Assembly (NCBI GenBank): GCA_026214975.1
Contig: CM047808.1
Location: 57,252,583-57,316,582 of the forward strand
DNA: 64,000 bases
Source of the DNA: Gentiana macrophylla
Lineage: Eukaryota > Streptophyta > Magnoliopsida > Gentianales > Gentianaceae
Reading direction: 5' to 3'
Numbering within the stretch: the first letter of the stretch is position 1; each line of letters opens with the position of its first letter. The notes under the pieces were generated by a model, which did not search any database, had not been told where the DNA came from, and saw only the letters and a list, made by a program, of their open reading frames with translations. This document shows positions 24,038 through 36,102 of the stretch, piece by piece. The position numbers and the translations under genes are program-made.

Positions 24038-25507
24038 TTGCATCTTAATTATTAAATTAAAACTAGTTTTAAGGTTAAGGTCTACTGTGTGATGCATTTG
24101 AACTGGATGTGTAATACAACTTTTATTGGTTAGGCTACCTTTAATCTGAAAGTGTACAAGTTTAAACTGTATGTGAGCCTGAAAGATCTTAAAGGCTTCA
24201 AATGTCCAAATAGGGCTAAGAACACTTGCAGAAAATAATGTGAATATGCTTATAGATCTGTATATTAGACATTCAATGCTCTTCAGTCCATTGAAAATAC
24301 AAGACAATACACTTCCTTGCATTAATGAGAAACTTGTCACGTAATTGAGAATCTGGGAAGAAAACGAACACAAGAAATGGTATAATTAAGGAAACTATAC
24401 AGACAGACAATCAAAGCAACTAAACACTGGAAACAGTTTGATAGCAATTTCATTTGTGACTTGACAATATCACAGCACACAAGCATACACGTCTTTTGTT
24501 TTCATCCATCCTTGGACTATAGTAAAGCAACAACTGATTTATTTCCTATCTTAACTTATTCAGGACTGAGAAAATAAAGCAGCAAAGCACCACAGAGGGT
24601 TTGTTTGCCCCTTAACAAGAAAGAACACTGGTGGGACAGGGACCTACACTAAAGAAAACTATCTTCAAAGAATCATGTTTTTTTAAAGTAGGGATACTAC
24701 ACCTCATCAAAGAGTAGGCTTATTAAAAATCAATGTTCAGCAGGTGCAATTTTACAGTACAAGAATAAAAAGGACTTGAGACACAATAAATGCACAACAA
24801 TTTTTAAGCTTTAACTCAGCAGGTACACATCAGGCAGATGAGGAACAAGTTCAGCAAAAACAAAGCAGCAGGAAAAATAAAAAGGAGCAGGATCAGCGGC
24901 TTCAATACCACACAGATTCAGCAGGATATCAGATGCAAATGGTGCACAGCAGCAGTGTATATAATGAGGATCAGCCACAAGCAAATAAAGCCAATATATG
25001 ATAGTTTGCTGGTGCACAATGCAACAAATGTAACACACAGATTCAGCAGGCAAAGTCAAGGCAATACAACTGATGTGCAAGGCAACTGGACCAATGCACA
25101 GCAGGTTATATGCTTGATCAAATGCAGCAGGTGCAAAAGTATGATGCAGCAGGTGTTCCATGACAATCACAATGAACCTATAGAAGTCTTCCATTCTTAT
25201 AAAAGTTTGAGGATCCATTCTTGTCACAAGTCTTCCATAAGGACCAATCTTCTATTTCCAAAAAAGTATTAGCCTTCAAGATTTGCAGTAAAGTAGCCAT
25301 AATGAATAAATAAAACACTGAAACAATAAAACCCCACAAAATGGTATTCAATTTGGATAATAACTAAGTCTTCAGTTCAGTTACAACTTATTAATTTGAG
25401 GATGCCAATTGTAACCTGCAAAACCTACCCTACACACCATCCTAAACCTCATTTAATCTGTAGGGCACCTAAAAAAGCCATACAAGTTAGGTCAAAATTC
25501 TTGTATG
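24038..25507. other. CACTA internal region; possible peroxidase 3' flank and CAGCAGG-rich stretch
   Basis: No supported gene. The first few hundred bases may be the 3' untranslated region captured with the peroxidase. From about 24815 to 25160 words such as AGCAGGTGCA, ATTCAGCAGG and GCAGCAGG recur irregularly; open frames on both strands there (24811-25272) look like products of this composition. Confidence 0.45.
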
Positions 25508-26024
25508 AAGAGTCTATCTTATTGCAACATTCGGTGATACGAACCATATTGGAAACTTTCAAAGCCCAAACATTAAAGACACATTACTATTTTAGAACTA
25601 TTCAGCAAATTCTGGAAACTGAACCGCAGCTACTGTATTTAGCAATTTTGACCCTTATAACTCATCCGTATGAAATTAAGTCCTTCATGAAAGTTATAGA
25701 TCTCTTCGAGAAATATAATTTTCATATATGGCTTGCATTCATTGGATAAACGAAGCTCAAGATACAGACCGAGAAAGCTGCTGTTCAAAATACATTGTAT
25801 TTGGAGCATTCAAGATACATTGAATCTGGAAGATACATCCAAGATAATTTATGGCTGATCTTGGAAGAGCAAATGGCGCCATTATTGATTATAATTTCTA
25901 GGGAGTCTTTTCATATTTAGTGCATGAATTCTAGTCTACTTATTACCTATATAAAGCATTGTAATTTTCATTTGTAAGACAGCTTAGACAACTTTGAGTG
26001 ATTAAAAATATTTCTCCTAAAGTT
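25508..26024 (+). repeat. Left arm of a large inverted repeat (about 0.5 kb)
   Basis: This arm is the reverse complement of 26256-26792 with few mismatches; one indel of about 25 bp lies near the outer end. It includes a TATA-like CTATATAAAGC (about 25948) and LTR-like sequence, so it may be an LTR. A 67-residue open stretch shared by both arms (ending HIWLAFIG) is not a recognised protein. Confidence 0.88.
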
Positions 26025-26255
26025 AAAGCACATACAATACTCGAGCATCAAATATGGATCTAGATTAAAGCACATCAACAATGGATCAAGCACGAAAATT
26101 AATAAAGGAAAGGAATGAGAAGAAGATACAATACTCTATCTCAGAATATTGTAGGGAACTCGAGCATCACACCCAAGGTTTGTGAAGATCCCGTCTCAGG
26201 ATAATCACGACAATCATCTAATCACAAGGCAATCAAAACTAAAATTCAATCACTG

Positions 26256-26792
26256 AACTTTAGGAGAAATATATTTAATCACTCAAAGTTGTCTAAGCTG
26301 TCTTACAAATGAAAATTACAATGCTTTATATAGGTAATAAGTAGGACTAGAATTCATGCACTAAATATGAAAAGACTCCCTAGAAATTATAATCAATAAT
26401 GGCGCCATTTGCTCTTCCAAGATCAGCCATAAATTCTCTTGGATGTATCTTCCAGATTCAATGTATCTTGAATGCTCCAAATACAATGTATTTTGATCAG
26501 CAGCTTTCTCGGTCTGTATCTTGAGCTTCGTTTATCCAATGAATGCAAACCATATATGAAAATTATAGTTCTCGAAGAGATCTACAACTTTCATGAAGGA
26601 CTTAATTTCATACGGATGAGTTATAAGGGTCAAAATTGCTAAATACAGTAGCTGCGCTTCAGTTTCCAGAATTTGCTGAATAGTTCTAAAATAGTAATGT
26701 GTCTTTAATGTTTGGGCTTTGAAAGTTGCCAATATGGTTCGTATCATTCGGACCATGATGAAACTTCACGGTCCGATGCAATATAGACTCTT
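26256..26792 (-). repeat. Right arm of the large inverted repeat
   Basis: This pairs with 25508-26024 around a 231-bp loop (26025-26255). A transcript through both arms would fold into a hairpin of about 500 bp. Arm outer ends read AAGAGTCTAT (left) and ATAGACTCTT (right). Both arms point their TATA-like box toward the loop. Confidence 0.88.
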
Positions 26793-27820
26793 AGTGATCT
26801 CTATTTCTAATTGTGCAACCAAAAGCCAAAAAAAGAAAAGGAAAAAAAAGAACAATAGCCCTTTTCAACTTTCCTTTTGGGTAGCTCACCAACTCTAGTA
26901 ACAATTAATAATTCATAAAAGCTCTTGGCCCAGCTAAGAAATTAACTTGAAAACAGAGACAGTAAAGATTTGTGAAAAAAAAATGCTAAAAAGGCAGAGT
27001 ATATGATGATCCTCAGTGCATAAAAATAGAAAAACACAAACACACACACACACAGAGACCACAATACTCTAGTAAATATGCAAAAGCTCAAGTCAGAAAG
27101 TTAATTTCATACAGAAAAAGTTGCCATCTAGAGCAAAATGCTCCAATTTTAGCAAAATATGAAGTTTAAATAGAAATAAAATGACTGAATAAAAAACAAT
27201 AACTAACCATTATATTTCCACATTTACTATAAAAAAAATCACCCTATGGAATGCTGAAGCAAAGCACTTAAAGCACCTTTTAGCATGATAAATGTATCTA
27301 CTATAAATGTCGTTTTGTAGAAATCGACACCATCTGCAATCATACTTCCTCAGTTCATCCCCAGGAGTAACAAAAATTAATAGAACCACAGTAAGTGTAC
27401 TAACCCAAATATAAACAACAATTAATCCAGTTCAAACAATTACAAATGACATAAAGCAACCAGAAGAATTAGATTGGGTGAAAAACAGCAGCATTAAAGA
27501 ACCTGAAACCAGCATCTTGTGTTGCGTATAGAAATGGCCATTCCCGTTTTTCCACCCCTCTACACCCATTCCCGCTAAACCCACTTCCAATTTTACCCCC
27601 GACCAATTCCCACCAATCGACCACCACATCCACCCCCAAAAATCCATCGGTCCACCCTCTACCCCCACCCACTCCTCCCTCACCTCCTCCTCCCTCACCT
27701 CCTAACTCAGCCAACAATCTTACTTTGTAGCCTGCAGCCATGAATTCACCCCACACAAATTCCTCACCTCTTGATTCAGTCGAAGCACACAGAGATGGAG
27801 AAGAAGATAAGAGAACCAAG
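26793..27820. other. CACTA internal region, no supported gene
   Basis: AT-rich sequence with homopolymers. Two overlapping minus-strand frames at 27432-27819 are glycine- and tryptophan-rich because the plus strand is a CCACC/CCTCC-rich tract (27540-27720). They could be an exon of a transposon gene, but I see no domain and no splice evidence. Confidence 0.4.
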
Positions 27821-28081
27821 TGAGATGAGAAGAGAACCGGGTGTGAAAAAAGAATATACCTCTTGAAATAGCTAGCCCTAGAGAGCGAGTAGCGAAGCGA
27901 CGATGAAGAGCGAGCAGCGAAGCGGTGATGAAGAACGCTATGATGAAGAAGACGAGGAGACTTAGAACTTGGTCCTCAATTAGTAAAATAATTTATGTCT
28001 CCTCATTAAAATTACCATTTCATGACGAAATTTCATCTCCTAATTAAATTCTCCTCATTAGATGACAGTTTTCTTGTAGTG
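27821..28081. repeat. Right subterminal and terminal region of CACTA element
   Basis: A GAGCGAGCAGCGAAGCG motif repeats around 27880-27930. Several TCTCCTCATTA motifs follow (27960-28062) and the terminal repeat ends in CTTGTAGTG at 28081. Confidence 0.8.
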
Positions 28082-28122
28082 ATCCTTTCTAGTCTGATGA
28101 TGGAAATAGTTATGAAATGGTT

Positions 28123-29878
28123 TGTTGGAAATAACATTTATGTTTTGATGATAATTCATCATATTTATTCAAAGTATTATCTTAACCCCATTGATGGAGT
28201 GTTGGAGCTAGCTGTTATAGTGAAAAGCAAAAAGATGTCTAGAACATAATGTATAGGTTTTATTAGAGTCTGATATTTGTATAGGTTATATCAGACAAGC
28301 ACTGTAATAGTTAGAGTGTTGTGAAACTGAAAACTGGAAGTCATTCAGAAAACTGGAAATTGTTAAGATAAACAAACTGACAAACTGACTCAAACTACAC
28401 CAATATGGGCCAGAAGAAGATAAGTTCATTGAGGACACAAACTCGCTTGACTTATCTAGAAGATTGAAGAACGAGGTTCAAACTCGGTTGATGAAGAAGC
28501 GAGGTCACAGACTCGATTATAAAGATTGAAAAGCGAGGTTCAAACTCAGTTTACATATCGAGACTGTAAAGTTAGAATTTAGGCAAGTTTGTGGTGACCT
28601 GAACTGACTTTATGGATCTTGTATGAAGTCCTAAGATTCATAAGGACAATGAATTCTTAGACAATTTGTTTGGAAAAGGTTTACTCTAGCTATGTCAATT
28701 ATAATCAGATGAAAATAGAGTACTGATATTTGAAGAAGAGTAAAATCTCAGTTAAGGCTCTAAGTCTGTCAAGAAACTGACAAACTAAGCATGAAACAGA
28801 TCAGGTTACTCAGTTTCACAAGTCAGTCATCCAACAAACTGATAGTACACTCAAACGTTGTAAAAGAAGCATTTTTATTGGATGAAGTACTTACACATCA
28901 GAACGGTCATAAAATATAGCCGTTACAAAATAGCCATTGATACAATTCGAATTCAAGCAAGATGAACGTTGAATCTTACACTATAAATAGATGAATTTGC
29001 ACCAACGATAAAACAACTGAAGTATTAAGATCAACAAGCAGTTTGTGTGCACAAGTCTAAGTTCATTCGAATTGATATCATTATCTGCGATGACAAGATC
29101 ATATCTAGAAATCTTCCAAGTGTTCAAGCTACACAGATTTATCAAGAATCATACACTTAAAAGACCCACAAACAAGAATCAATTTATTAATTCTCAACCC
29201 AATTTTGATTCTACATCAAAGGTTCATACTGTGAAGCAAACCGGGAAGGTTTTCCTAAGGACAGTTGTCACAGCAGTCGGGTAGACTCTGTTTGTGGTGG
29301 TAGCTGGTGAAGAGGCATTCGTAACCCTTCAAGGACCAGTGTTCAAGCAATTGAAGAGCAGCAATTCTACCTGTTCTACAACTGTTTAGATAGTGAAGCT
29401 AGATTAGCCAAGGAGTATTGTTTAGGACTTTTTGTAACAGCTCACCTCAAGAAGTTCTAGTGGAATTTTCCTCCTACACCACAGGGGAAGAGAGGACTGA
29501 TAGGATTACACCACCTGGAATCTCTATAATATTTGCCTCATTTACTTTACGCATTTATTTACTTACTCAGCATTTATTTACAGCATTTTGAGAAATGATT
29601 GTTATACATCTCACAGCTCACAAACTGACATTCACCAGAATTCAGTTTAGCACACTCAGCTTTCGCATAGAATAACAAGATCAAGAAAAAGGCTAAAATT
29701 ATATCCGCTGCCAGTTGTCTCAGTTTTGCTTAAGTCAGTTTGACTCAAACTCAGCTCAGTCAACTTAACTCCACACAAGTTTTAACTAAACCTTAAGTTG
29801 TTTAAAATCCAGTTTTTAGGGACAAGTTTATTCCCCCCTCCCCCCTAAACTTGTGCTAGCCTTTCAAAGGGACCAACA
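28123..29878 (+). mobile_element. Solo LTR, SIRE/Maximus-like Ty1/copia (1756 bp)
   Basis: It starts TGTTGGAAATAACA and ends GGGACCAACA, with a perfect 5-bp duplication TGGTT on both sides (28118-28122, 29879-29883). The start (TTTGATGATAA) and the end with a C-run and CTTGTGCTAGCC resemble long LTRs of the SIRE lineage from memory. There is no PBS, interior or second LTR, so it is a solo LTR. It lies 36 bp from the CACTA end. A 79-codon frame at 29045-29284 is not a recognised gene. Confidence 0.85.
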
Positions 29879-30025
29879 TGGTTGTAAATATTTATGGATT
29901 ATATCAATTATCTTTATGGACTTCTTTATTTGAGGATTCAGTTATGTTCTGAAGTCGCGGTGATAGCTTCGCAGGCCACTCCCACAACGACCCTAAATGG
30001 TAGGGAGCCGGGCCGTCACACTTGG

Positions 30026-30771
30026 CCATAGCAAAAAGATTAATGTAACAACAGAAGGAAGGCAATTAACGCATATTTGACTGAATTTCAGTTATGTATT
30101 GTTTCTATCATTTTTTATGAAATGTTATATGTTTATGTGGCTTCGGAATTTTTCGATAGTGTTATTATTTAATATGATACTTGCCATTAAGATCATGAAT
30201 TCTCCACAGCTTTCAATAGTTGCAAACCTTTGAATTATGTATACTTTAGCATTTTGTAACTTTTACATTAATCTGCCTTTCAAAAAACTACATATAATCA
30301 TCCAAGTACAGGAATATTGGATGTCAAAAATTGTAAAACTATTATCAACACCGGTTGGCGGTAGCTTCTAAATTACATTTTAATATGGTTGTAGATTCTA
30401 AAATTTGGGGTATCACTTAGAGTCAAAAAAGAGGATGACAAAAAATACCAAATATTCCCAAAATTTTAATGGGTTATATTATTCATTTGACAGTTCCTAG
30501 GAAAAATTATGGTACAACTCGGACAACTTTAGCTTTCAGAGGTTAAAATATTATTACCCCATAACAGAATCCAGAGTTCATGTAGTTATGGTAAACACAA
30601 GAACCTATTAAACTTGTACACAAGAAACACAAATATGCCTTGCATAGTGATCTTGAGGGGCAAAGCATTAAATGGAGTATATAGCATATAGATGACAATG
30701 CACGACAAGATATTTACTACATAAGTTTATCTGTTTTGGTATTATTATTCTCGATATCCCGTGCCTCTGTC
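30026..30771 (-). other. Possible LTR or 3' flank of an old minus-strand copia relic
   Basis: About 750 bp without a gene. It adjoins, across the Ale insertion, the minus-strand RNase H remnant at 35732, so on the minus strand it is downstream of that coding end. It may be the relic's 3' LTR (ATATCTTGTCGTGCATTG near 30700 looks LTR-like). No second copy is in the window to confirm. Confidence 0.35.
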
Positions 30772-30776
30772 GAAGT

Positions 30777-30961
30777 TGTTAAGATAATGTTGACACTTGT
30801 CCTTACATAAGTGGAACAAGTGTAATGTTTCTATTGGTACACCTAGAGATCTTATCTAGTATCATAGGTTGTTAAATCTGTGTTGTTATATTCCCTGCAA
30901 ATGTACTGCTGAAAATACTTGAATGAATTAACAGAGAATTATTCCATATCATTTTCTTTCT
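30777..30961 (+). repeat. 5' LTR of Ale-like copia
   Basis: This 185-bp LTR runs from TGTTAAGATAATG to CATTTTCTTTCT. It differs from 35542-35726 by G/A in CAAATGTACTG and A/C in GAATTATTCC. Confidence 0.95.
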
Positions 30962-30974
30962 TGGTATCAGAGCC
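30962..30974 (+). other. PBS of Ale-like copia
   Basis: TGGTATCAGAGCC directly follows the LTR, complementary to the 3' end of initiator-Met tRNA. Confidence 0.95.
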
Positions 30975-30984
30975 ACCGGCGGCC

Positions 30985-32265
30985 ATGGCAACTTCAGGCC
31001 AGCCTTCCGGCGAGTCATACCCACCTTTAACAACTCAGATAAGTACAGCTTCAATCGGACTTATCTCCTCCGGCATCACAGTAACCACAAATCCTCCCTT
31101 CATGTCCTCCATCAGCTCATCCTCCATTATTACTCCGACTCGGTACCAATACACATCTTCTCCGTTGGTTCAAGCAACTGGGATTACCTCGTCGTCCCTA
31201 TACACAAGACCTCCACCTCTCTTCTCTACAGCTGCAACTCTGCAACAGACTTCACCATCTGCACCCAATTTTCTCCTTCCGGCTAAACCTCAATTTGGGT
31301 CAAATTTATCACAAACTATCACTGTCAAGCTGGATCGGAACAACTATCTTCTGTGGAGGTACACTATCCTTCCAATCATTCGAGGCCACAAGCTTGAAGA
31401 TCATTTGTTTGGGACGAACATACCACCAGCTCTTAGACCTCCAAGTCTGGGATCTTCAACTCTGCAAACATTCGTCTCAAATCCTATTTATGAAGAATGG
31501 CAAGCTGTTGATCAACTTCTCCTAGGATGGCTCCTTGGATCAATGATGAGCGGGTTTGTACAAAAGGTTGTTGGTCGCACTCGCTCATGAAGTTTGGGTA
31601 ACCCTTGAAACTTTGTTTAACAGTCAATCTCAATCCAAGATTCTTGAATACAAAGATGCTTTAACTAAAACTACTAAATGAGCTAGATCTATGCGCGATT
31701 ACCTTGCTGTTATGAAAGGATACTCTGATGGATTAGCTGCAGCTGGGTATCCAATTTCTAGCTCAGAATTGATCCTTGCCACTCTAGGAGGTTTACCTAA
31801 GGAATATGAGTCAGCAATTGTAAACATTACCTCTAGGATCCAGTCTATGAGTTGGGCAGAGGTGCAAGCCCAACTTACTACTCATGAACGTCTCATTGCA
31901 AGGTTCAATTCAACAGGCTCACTGGATATGCCTCATCCTACTGCACTGATGGCACAAGGTCGAGGAAGGAATCCTTACAATCAGTCAAATTCTTCCAGAG
32001 GAAGAGGCTCAGGAAATGGCAGAGGTAGATCAAGAGGTAGAAGTGGAGGTAGGAACAATAATTCTACTTCTCCTACTGGAAATGGTGCATCCAGGCCAAC
32101 ATGTCAGATCTGTGGAAAGTCTGGACATGTTGCTATAGAATGCTGGCACAGGTATGAAGAGAATTATGTGCCTCAACATCCTGCAAACCAGCAAAACTCT
32201 AGGCAAATGGCTGCCTATCTTGCTGCACCAGAAATGTCACAGGATTCGGGATGGTATCTTTGGCA
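30985..32265 (+). pseudogene. Ale-like gag with CCHC zinc knuckle
   Basis: The start is chosen at ATG 30985 (MATSGQPSGES), 11 bp after the PBS. Capsid motifs typical of Ale/Retrofit are NYLLWRYTILPIIRGH and YEEWQAVDQLLLGWLLGSM. A frameshift near 31578 and an in-frame TGA at about 31680 break the frame. It resumes with MRDYLAVMKGYSDGLAAAG and GGLPKEYESAI, then an RG-rich basic stretch (RGRGSGNGRGRSRGRSGG) and the zinc knuckle CQICGKSGHVAIEC (about 32101-32142). Two breaks prevent a full Gag. Confidence 0.9.
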
Positions 32266-33560
32266 ATTGGAGCTTAAATCATGTCACTTCCGATCTTGGT
32301 AATCTGTGTCGATTAAGAAGGTCTGAGTATGAAGGTAATGACACTCTAGTGGTTGGTAATGGGAATCATATGCACATTGCACACACAGGATCTGCCACTT
32401 TAACTCCTAATCTTCACTTTTCTAATATCCTTCATGTACCTAAAATCCATAAAAGTCTTCTTAGTGTTTCAAAATTAACTGCTGATAATCCTGTTCTAAT
32501 TGAGTTTTCTGCTTCTAAATGCTATATTAAGGATCAAGCAACAAGGAGGGTGTTACTGGAAGGCACACTGGAAAATGGTCTCTACAAGATTCATCCAGCC
32601 AAACTCACTGAACCATGTCTCAATGTCCACCCTTAGAGCTCCCATCAATCCAACCATATCAAGTCTATTTTTAGTATTACTTCTAGCAATCAAAGTAGTG
32701 AAGCCATTGTATGGCATAGAAGGCTAGGTCATCCTTCTGTTAGAGTTTTAAATCAAGTTCTTAAAGATTGTATTGTTTCTATCAATGAACAAATGCCTTT
32801 TTGTGATGATTGTCAGTATGGTAAACTTCATGCTTCCCCTTTCCCTGTGTCACATAGCAAGTCCTCTCATCCCCTTGAATTAATACACACTGATCTCTGG
32901 GGACCATCCCCTGTTAGATCAACTTCTAGTTTTCTTTACTACATACACTTTGTTGATGAATTCAGTCGGTTCACATGGATATATCCCCTGAAATTAAAAT
33001 CTGAAGCATATAATGCATTCACAGTCTTTAAGAAACTGGTAGAAAATCAGTTTAATACCACCATCAAAACTGTCCAATCTGACTGGGGTGGGGAGTATAG
33101 AAATCTAGAGTCTTATATTGCTCAATGTGGTATTAAGTTTAGGCATCCTTGCCCTCATATCCATGCTTAAAATGGTAGGGCTGAGAGAAAGCATAGGCAC
33201 ATAGTAGAAACATGCCTCACCCTATTAGCTCAAGCCTCTCTTCCACAAAAATACTGGTGGGACAGCTTTCTTCATGCTGTCACCCTCATTAATGTCCTTC
33301 CTACCCCTGTCTTGCATAACTCCTCACCATACCAAGTCCTGTACAACAAAAAGCCTACTTATCATCTTATCAAAACCTTTGGATGTGCCTGTTTCCCTTA
33401 CCTTAGGCCATATCATAATCACAAAGTTCAATATCACACCCAAAAGTGCATTTATCTAGGTCTCAGTCATGCCCACAAAGGTCACAAATGTCTTGATGCT
33501 ACAGGAAGACTCTATATCTGCAGAGATGTTACCTTCAATGAGCATGAGTTCCCCTATTCC
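32266..33560 (+). pseudogene. Ale-like protease and integrase
   Basis: Where the aspartic protease DSGAS site should be (about 32255-32275), the sequence has lost it through a small deletion and frameshift, so protease is dead. A stop (TAG, 32634) follows. The integrase zinc region reads WHRRLGHPS ... CDDCQYGKLH, and the core has Asp in HTDLWGPSP, Asp in VQSDWGGEYR and Glu in NGRAERKHR. The last is preceded by TAA near 33168 where the family has Gln (CAA to TAA). Homology to the integrase C-terminus (YQVLYNKKPTYHLIKTFGC) follows in the frame that leads into RT. Confidence 0.88.
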
Positions 33561-35534
33561 TCCATGCATCCTACATCATCCTCTTTGCATCCTAGCAACA
33601 CTTCAAGCCCCAGCATTACCACCACCATACCAGCTGGTCCAGTAACACCTACCCCTGCTGCTGCACCCCACTCACCAGGTAATTTTGATCCTCAACTTCT
33701 TGTACATTCTCCTAGTAGCTCTAATCAGCATCATGATTCACCATCATCTGCAACACCATATTCATCCACCAGTTCACCAACTCCTGCATCACACTCACCC
33801 CATGATAACACCACATCTCCTTCACATTCACCACTCACTCCTACACCACCATCCACTCCACCAGTTCCCCCACAACCATCTCCTCCTGTCCCTGCTCCTG
33901 GCCATGCAATGCAAACCAGGTCCAAATATGGTATTTTTAAACCTAAACCTATGTTCACCCTTGTCACTGAGCAGTGCTCATCTGATTCTCTCACTGAACC
34001 ACTTTCTGTGTCAGAAGCTCTTACTCAGCCAAATTGGCAGAAAGCTATGGCAGAAGAATACAGTGCCTTGATTCAAAATCACACATGGGATCTTGTGCCT
34101 CCTTCCCCACATCATCACTTGGTTGGCAACAAGTGGATTTTTAAGATCAAACACAAGCCTGATGGTACTCTTCTCAAGTACAAAGCTAGACTTGTAGCCA
34201 AGGGCTACTCACATCAAGAGGGGATGGATTATGCAGAAACATTCAGTCCAGTGGCTAAATCCGGAACAATTAGAGTGTTTCTTGCCATTGCTGTGACTAA
34301 CAACTGGCCTGTTAAACTGGTTGATATCAACAATGATTTCCTAAATGGAAAACTACAAGAGAGTGTATACATGCCACAACCAGCAGGGTTTGTAGATGCA
34401 GCCAAACCAAACTATGTGTTCAAGTTAAACAAGGCTCTGTATGGCCTCAAACAGGCACCTAGAGCCTGGTTTGAAGAATTAAGAACTCAGCTATTAATCT
34501 GGGGATTCAGACAAGCAGTTTCAGACACTTCTTTGTTTATCTTGAAAGAAGGCAGTGTCACATTATATATTCTAGTGTATGTTGATGACTTTCTCATCAC
34601 TAGTAATTCTGATCAGCATATACAAAAATTTGTGAAGCTCCTACACTCCAAATTTCCTCTCAAAGAATTGGGAGAAGTTCATCAGTTTCTAGGAATGCAA
34701 GCACACAGAGATTCCAATGGTTTGTTTCTCAGTCAGAAGGTCTATGGTCAACAACTTTTGGATAGGCTAGGCATGAATAATCTGAAGCCTGTACTCACTC
34801 CAATGGTAACTGGTAAAACTTTTGAACCAGATGAAGGCACTCCTATGGCAAATCCTACTCTCTACAGGAGCATCATTGGGGCACTCCAGTACATGACATT
34901 CACTAGGCCAGACATTGCCTATGTGGTAAACTCTTTGAGACAGTTTATGCATGATCCAAGGGATGTCCATTGGCAGGCCCTTAAAAGACTGCTTAGGTAT
35001 ATCAAAGGCACATTGAACTACATTTTTTACTTCAAATCTGGAGGCAGTATGGACATCACAGGTTACTCTGATGCAGGATGGGGATGTTGTCCTTATGATA
35101 GAAAATCAGTAGCAGGACATTGTATCTACTTAGGACCATCCTTGGTTTCATGGCACTCAAAGAAGCAATAAGTGGTGTCTAGATCCAGTACAGAATCAGA
35201 ATATAGGAGCTTAGCACATGCTGCAGCTGATATTGCTTGGTTAAAGTCATTGCTGACTGAACTTGGGATCAAAGTTACAAAGAAGCCTGTTATTTACTGT
35301 GACAACACAGAAGCTGAATCTCTTGCATAGAACCCTGTTCATCACTCCAAGACCAAGCATATTGAGATAGATGTTCACTATGTTCGAAATCAAGTCTTGG
35401 AAGGAAAGCTGGATGTAAAGCACATCTCAACATATGACCAGCCTGCTGATGTGTTTACTAAGGCTCTAACAGGAGTCAAGTTTCTACCTTTCAGGGACAA
35501 ACTGAATGTTCAAACTCTTCCACATTCAGTTTGA
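33561..35534 (+). pseudogene. Ale-like proline/serine linker, RT and RNase H
   Basis: A Pro/Ser/Thr-rich linker (33561-33900) leads to RT: TRSKYGIFKPKP, WIFKIKHKPDGTLLKYKARL, VDINNDFLNG and the polymerase motif YVDDFLIT (about 34576). RNase H has DIAYVVNSLRQFMH, GYSDAGWG and, after a TAA at 35169-35171, SRSSTESEYRSLAHA and CDNTEAESLA. A TAG at about 35327 stands where the family has Trp (TGG to TAG), followed by NPVHHSKTKHIEID. The natural stop TGA is at 35532-35534, overlapping the polypurine tract. RT and most of RNase H are open, but the last quarter needs two stops to be read through. Confidence 0.92.
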
Positions 35535-35541
35535 GAGGGGG
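35533..35541 (+). other. Polypurine tract of Ale-like copia
   Basis: GAGAGGGGG lies directly before the TGTTAAG of the right LTR. Confidence 0.9.
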
Positions 35542-35726
35542 TGTTAAGATAATGTTGACACTTGTCCTTACATAAGTGGAACAAGTGTAATGTTTCTATT
35601 GGTACACCTAGAGATCTTATCTAGTATCATAGGTTGTTAAATCTGTGTTGTTATATTCCCTGCAAATATACTGCTGAAAATACTTGAATGAATTAACAGA
35701 GAATTCTTCCATATCATTTTCTTTCT
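35542..35726 (+). repeat. 3' LTR of Ale-like copia
   Basis: 185 bp, two differences from the left LTR, followed by the GAAGT duplication. Confidence 0.95.
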
Positions 35727-35916
35727 GAAGTGGTGAATACTTCATAGTGAGAATGACTCAAACGAGAAGAAACTTAGCACGGGAAAGAGATTTGGTGAAT
35801 AAATCAGCTAGTTGATCACAAGCAGAAATGTGACTGTCAGTCTCCTCACTTGCAAGAACAAACTTGATTGCTAACAATAAGAATAACTATCTCGATGTGC
35901 TTAGTCTGGGTATGAA

Positions 35917-36067
35917 TAGGGATGGAATCATGAATGGACTATACTTGTATGGTCGAGTAGACTGGATTAAGACAAGTAACAGTGTTCTAGTGAATTTTAT
36001 ATATTTACTGAAAATATAAAACAATATGGGCTGCGCCCACCCTAGCCAGCCCCTAGTTCCATCCCTG
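35917..36067. mobile_element. hAT-type MITE (151 bp)
   Basis: Ends TAGGGATGGAA and TTCCATCCCTG are inverted. The 8-bp duplication GGTATGAA flanks it (35909-35916, 36068-36075). Removing it and one duplication rejoins the copia RNase H remnant. Confidence 0.85.
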
Positions 36068-36102
36068 GGTATGAAACGCGGGATATTGAGTTAAAGATCA
36101 TG

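Larger units (their letters stand above)
30777..35726 (+). mobile_element. Ale/Retrofit-like Ty1/copia retrotransposon, full length, inactive
   Basis: The 4950-bp element has 185-bp LTRs (2 differences) and perfect GAAGT duplications (30772-30776, 35727-35731). It has a canonical TGGTATCAGAGC PBS and a polypurine tract GAGAGGGGG. Gene order gag, protease, integrase, RT, RNase H is that of Ty1/copia. The LTR ends TG...CT rather than TG...CA. Several stops and frameshifts break the polyprotein. It sits inside an older minus-strand copia relic. Confidence 0.93.

Noticed and set aside
24811..25272. Overlapping 138- and 144-codon frames on opposite strands
   Set aside because: Both derive from a CAGCAGG-rich low-complexity stretch and neither has a recognisable domain.
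25396..25749. 117-codon frame as a gene
   Set aside because: Its second half lies in the inverted-repeat arm and recurs as the frame at 26532-26756; it is repeat sequence.
27432..27819. Gly/Trp-rich minus-strand frames resembling a structural protein
   Set aside because: They follow from a CCACC/CCTCC-rich tract, overlap in two frames and show no domain or splice signals.
30962..30974. tRNA-like match at TGGTATCAGAGC sites
   Set aside because: These are primer binding sites complementary to a tRNA 3' end, not tRNA genes; no cloverleaf follows.
33731..33994. Gly-rich minus-strand open frame
   Set aside because: It is the antisense of the Pro/Ser-rich linker of the Ale-like polyprotein.
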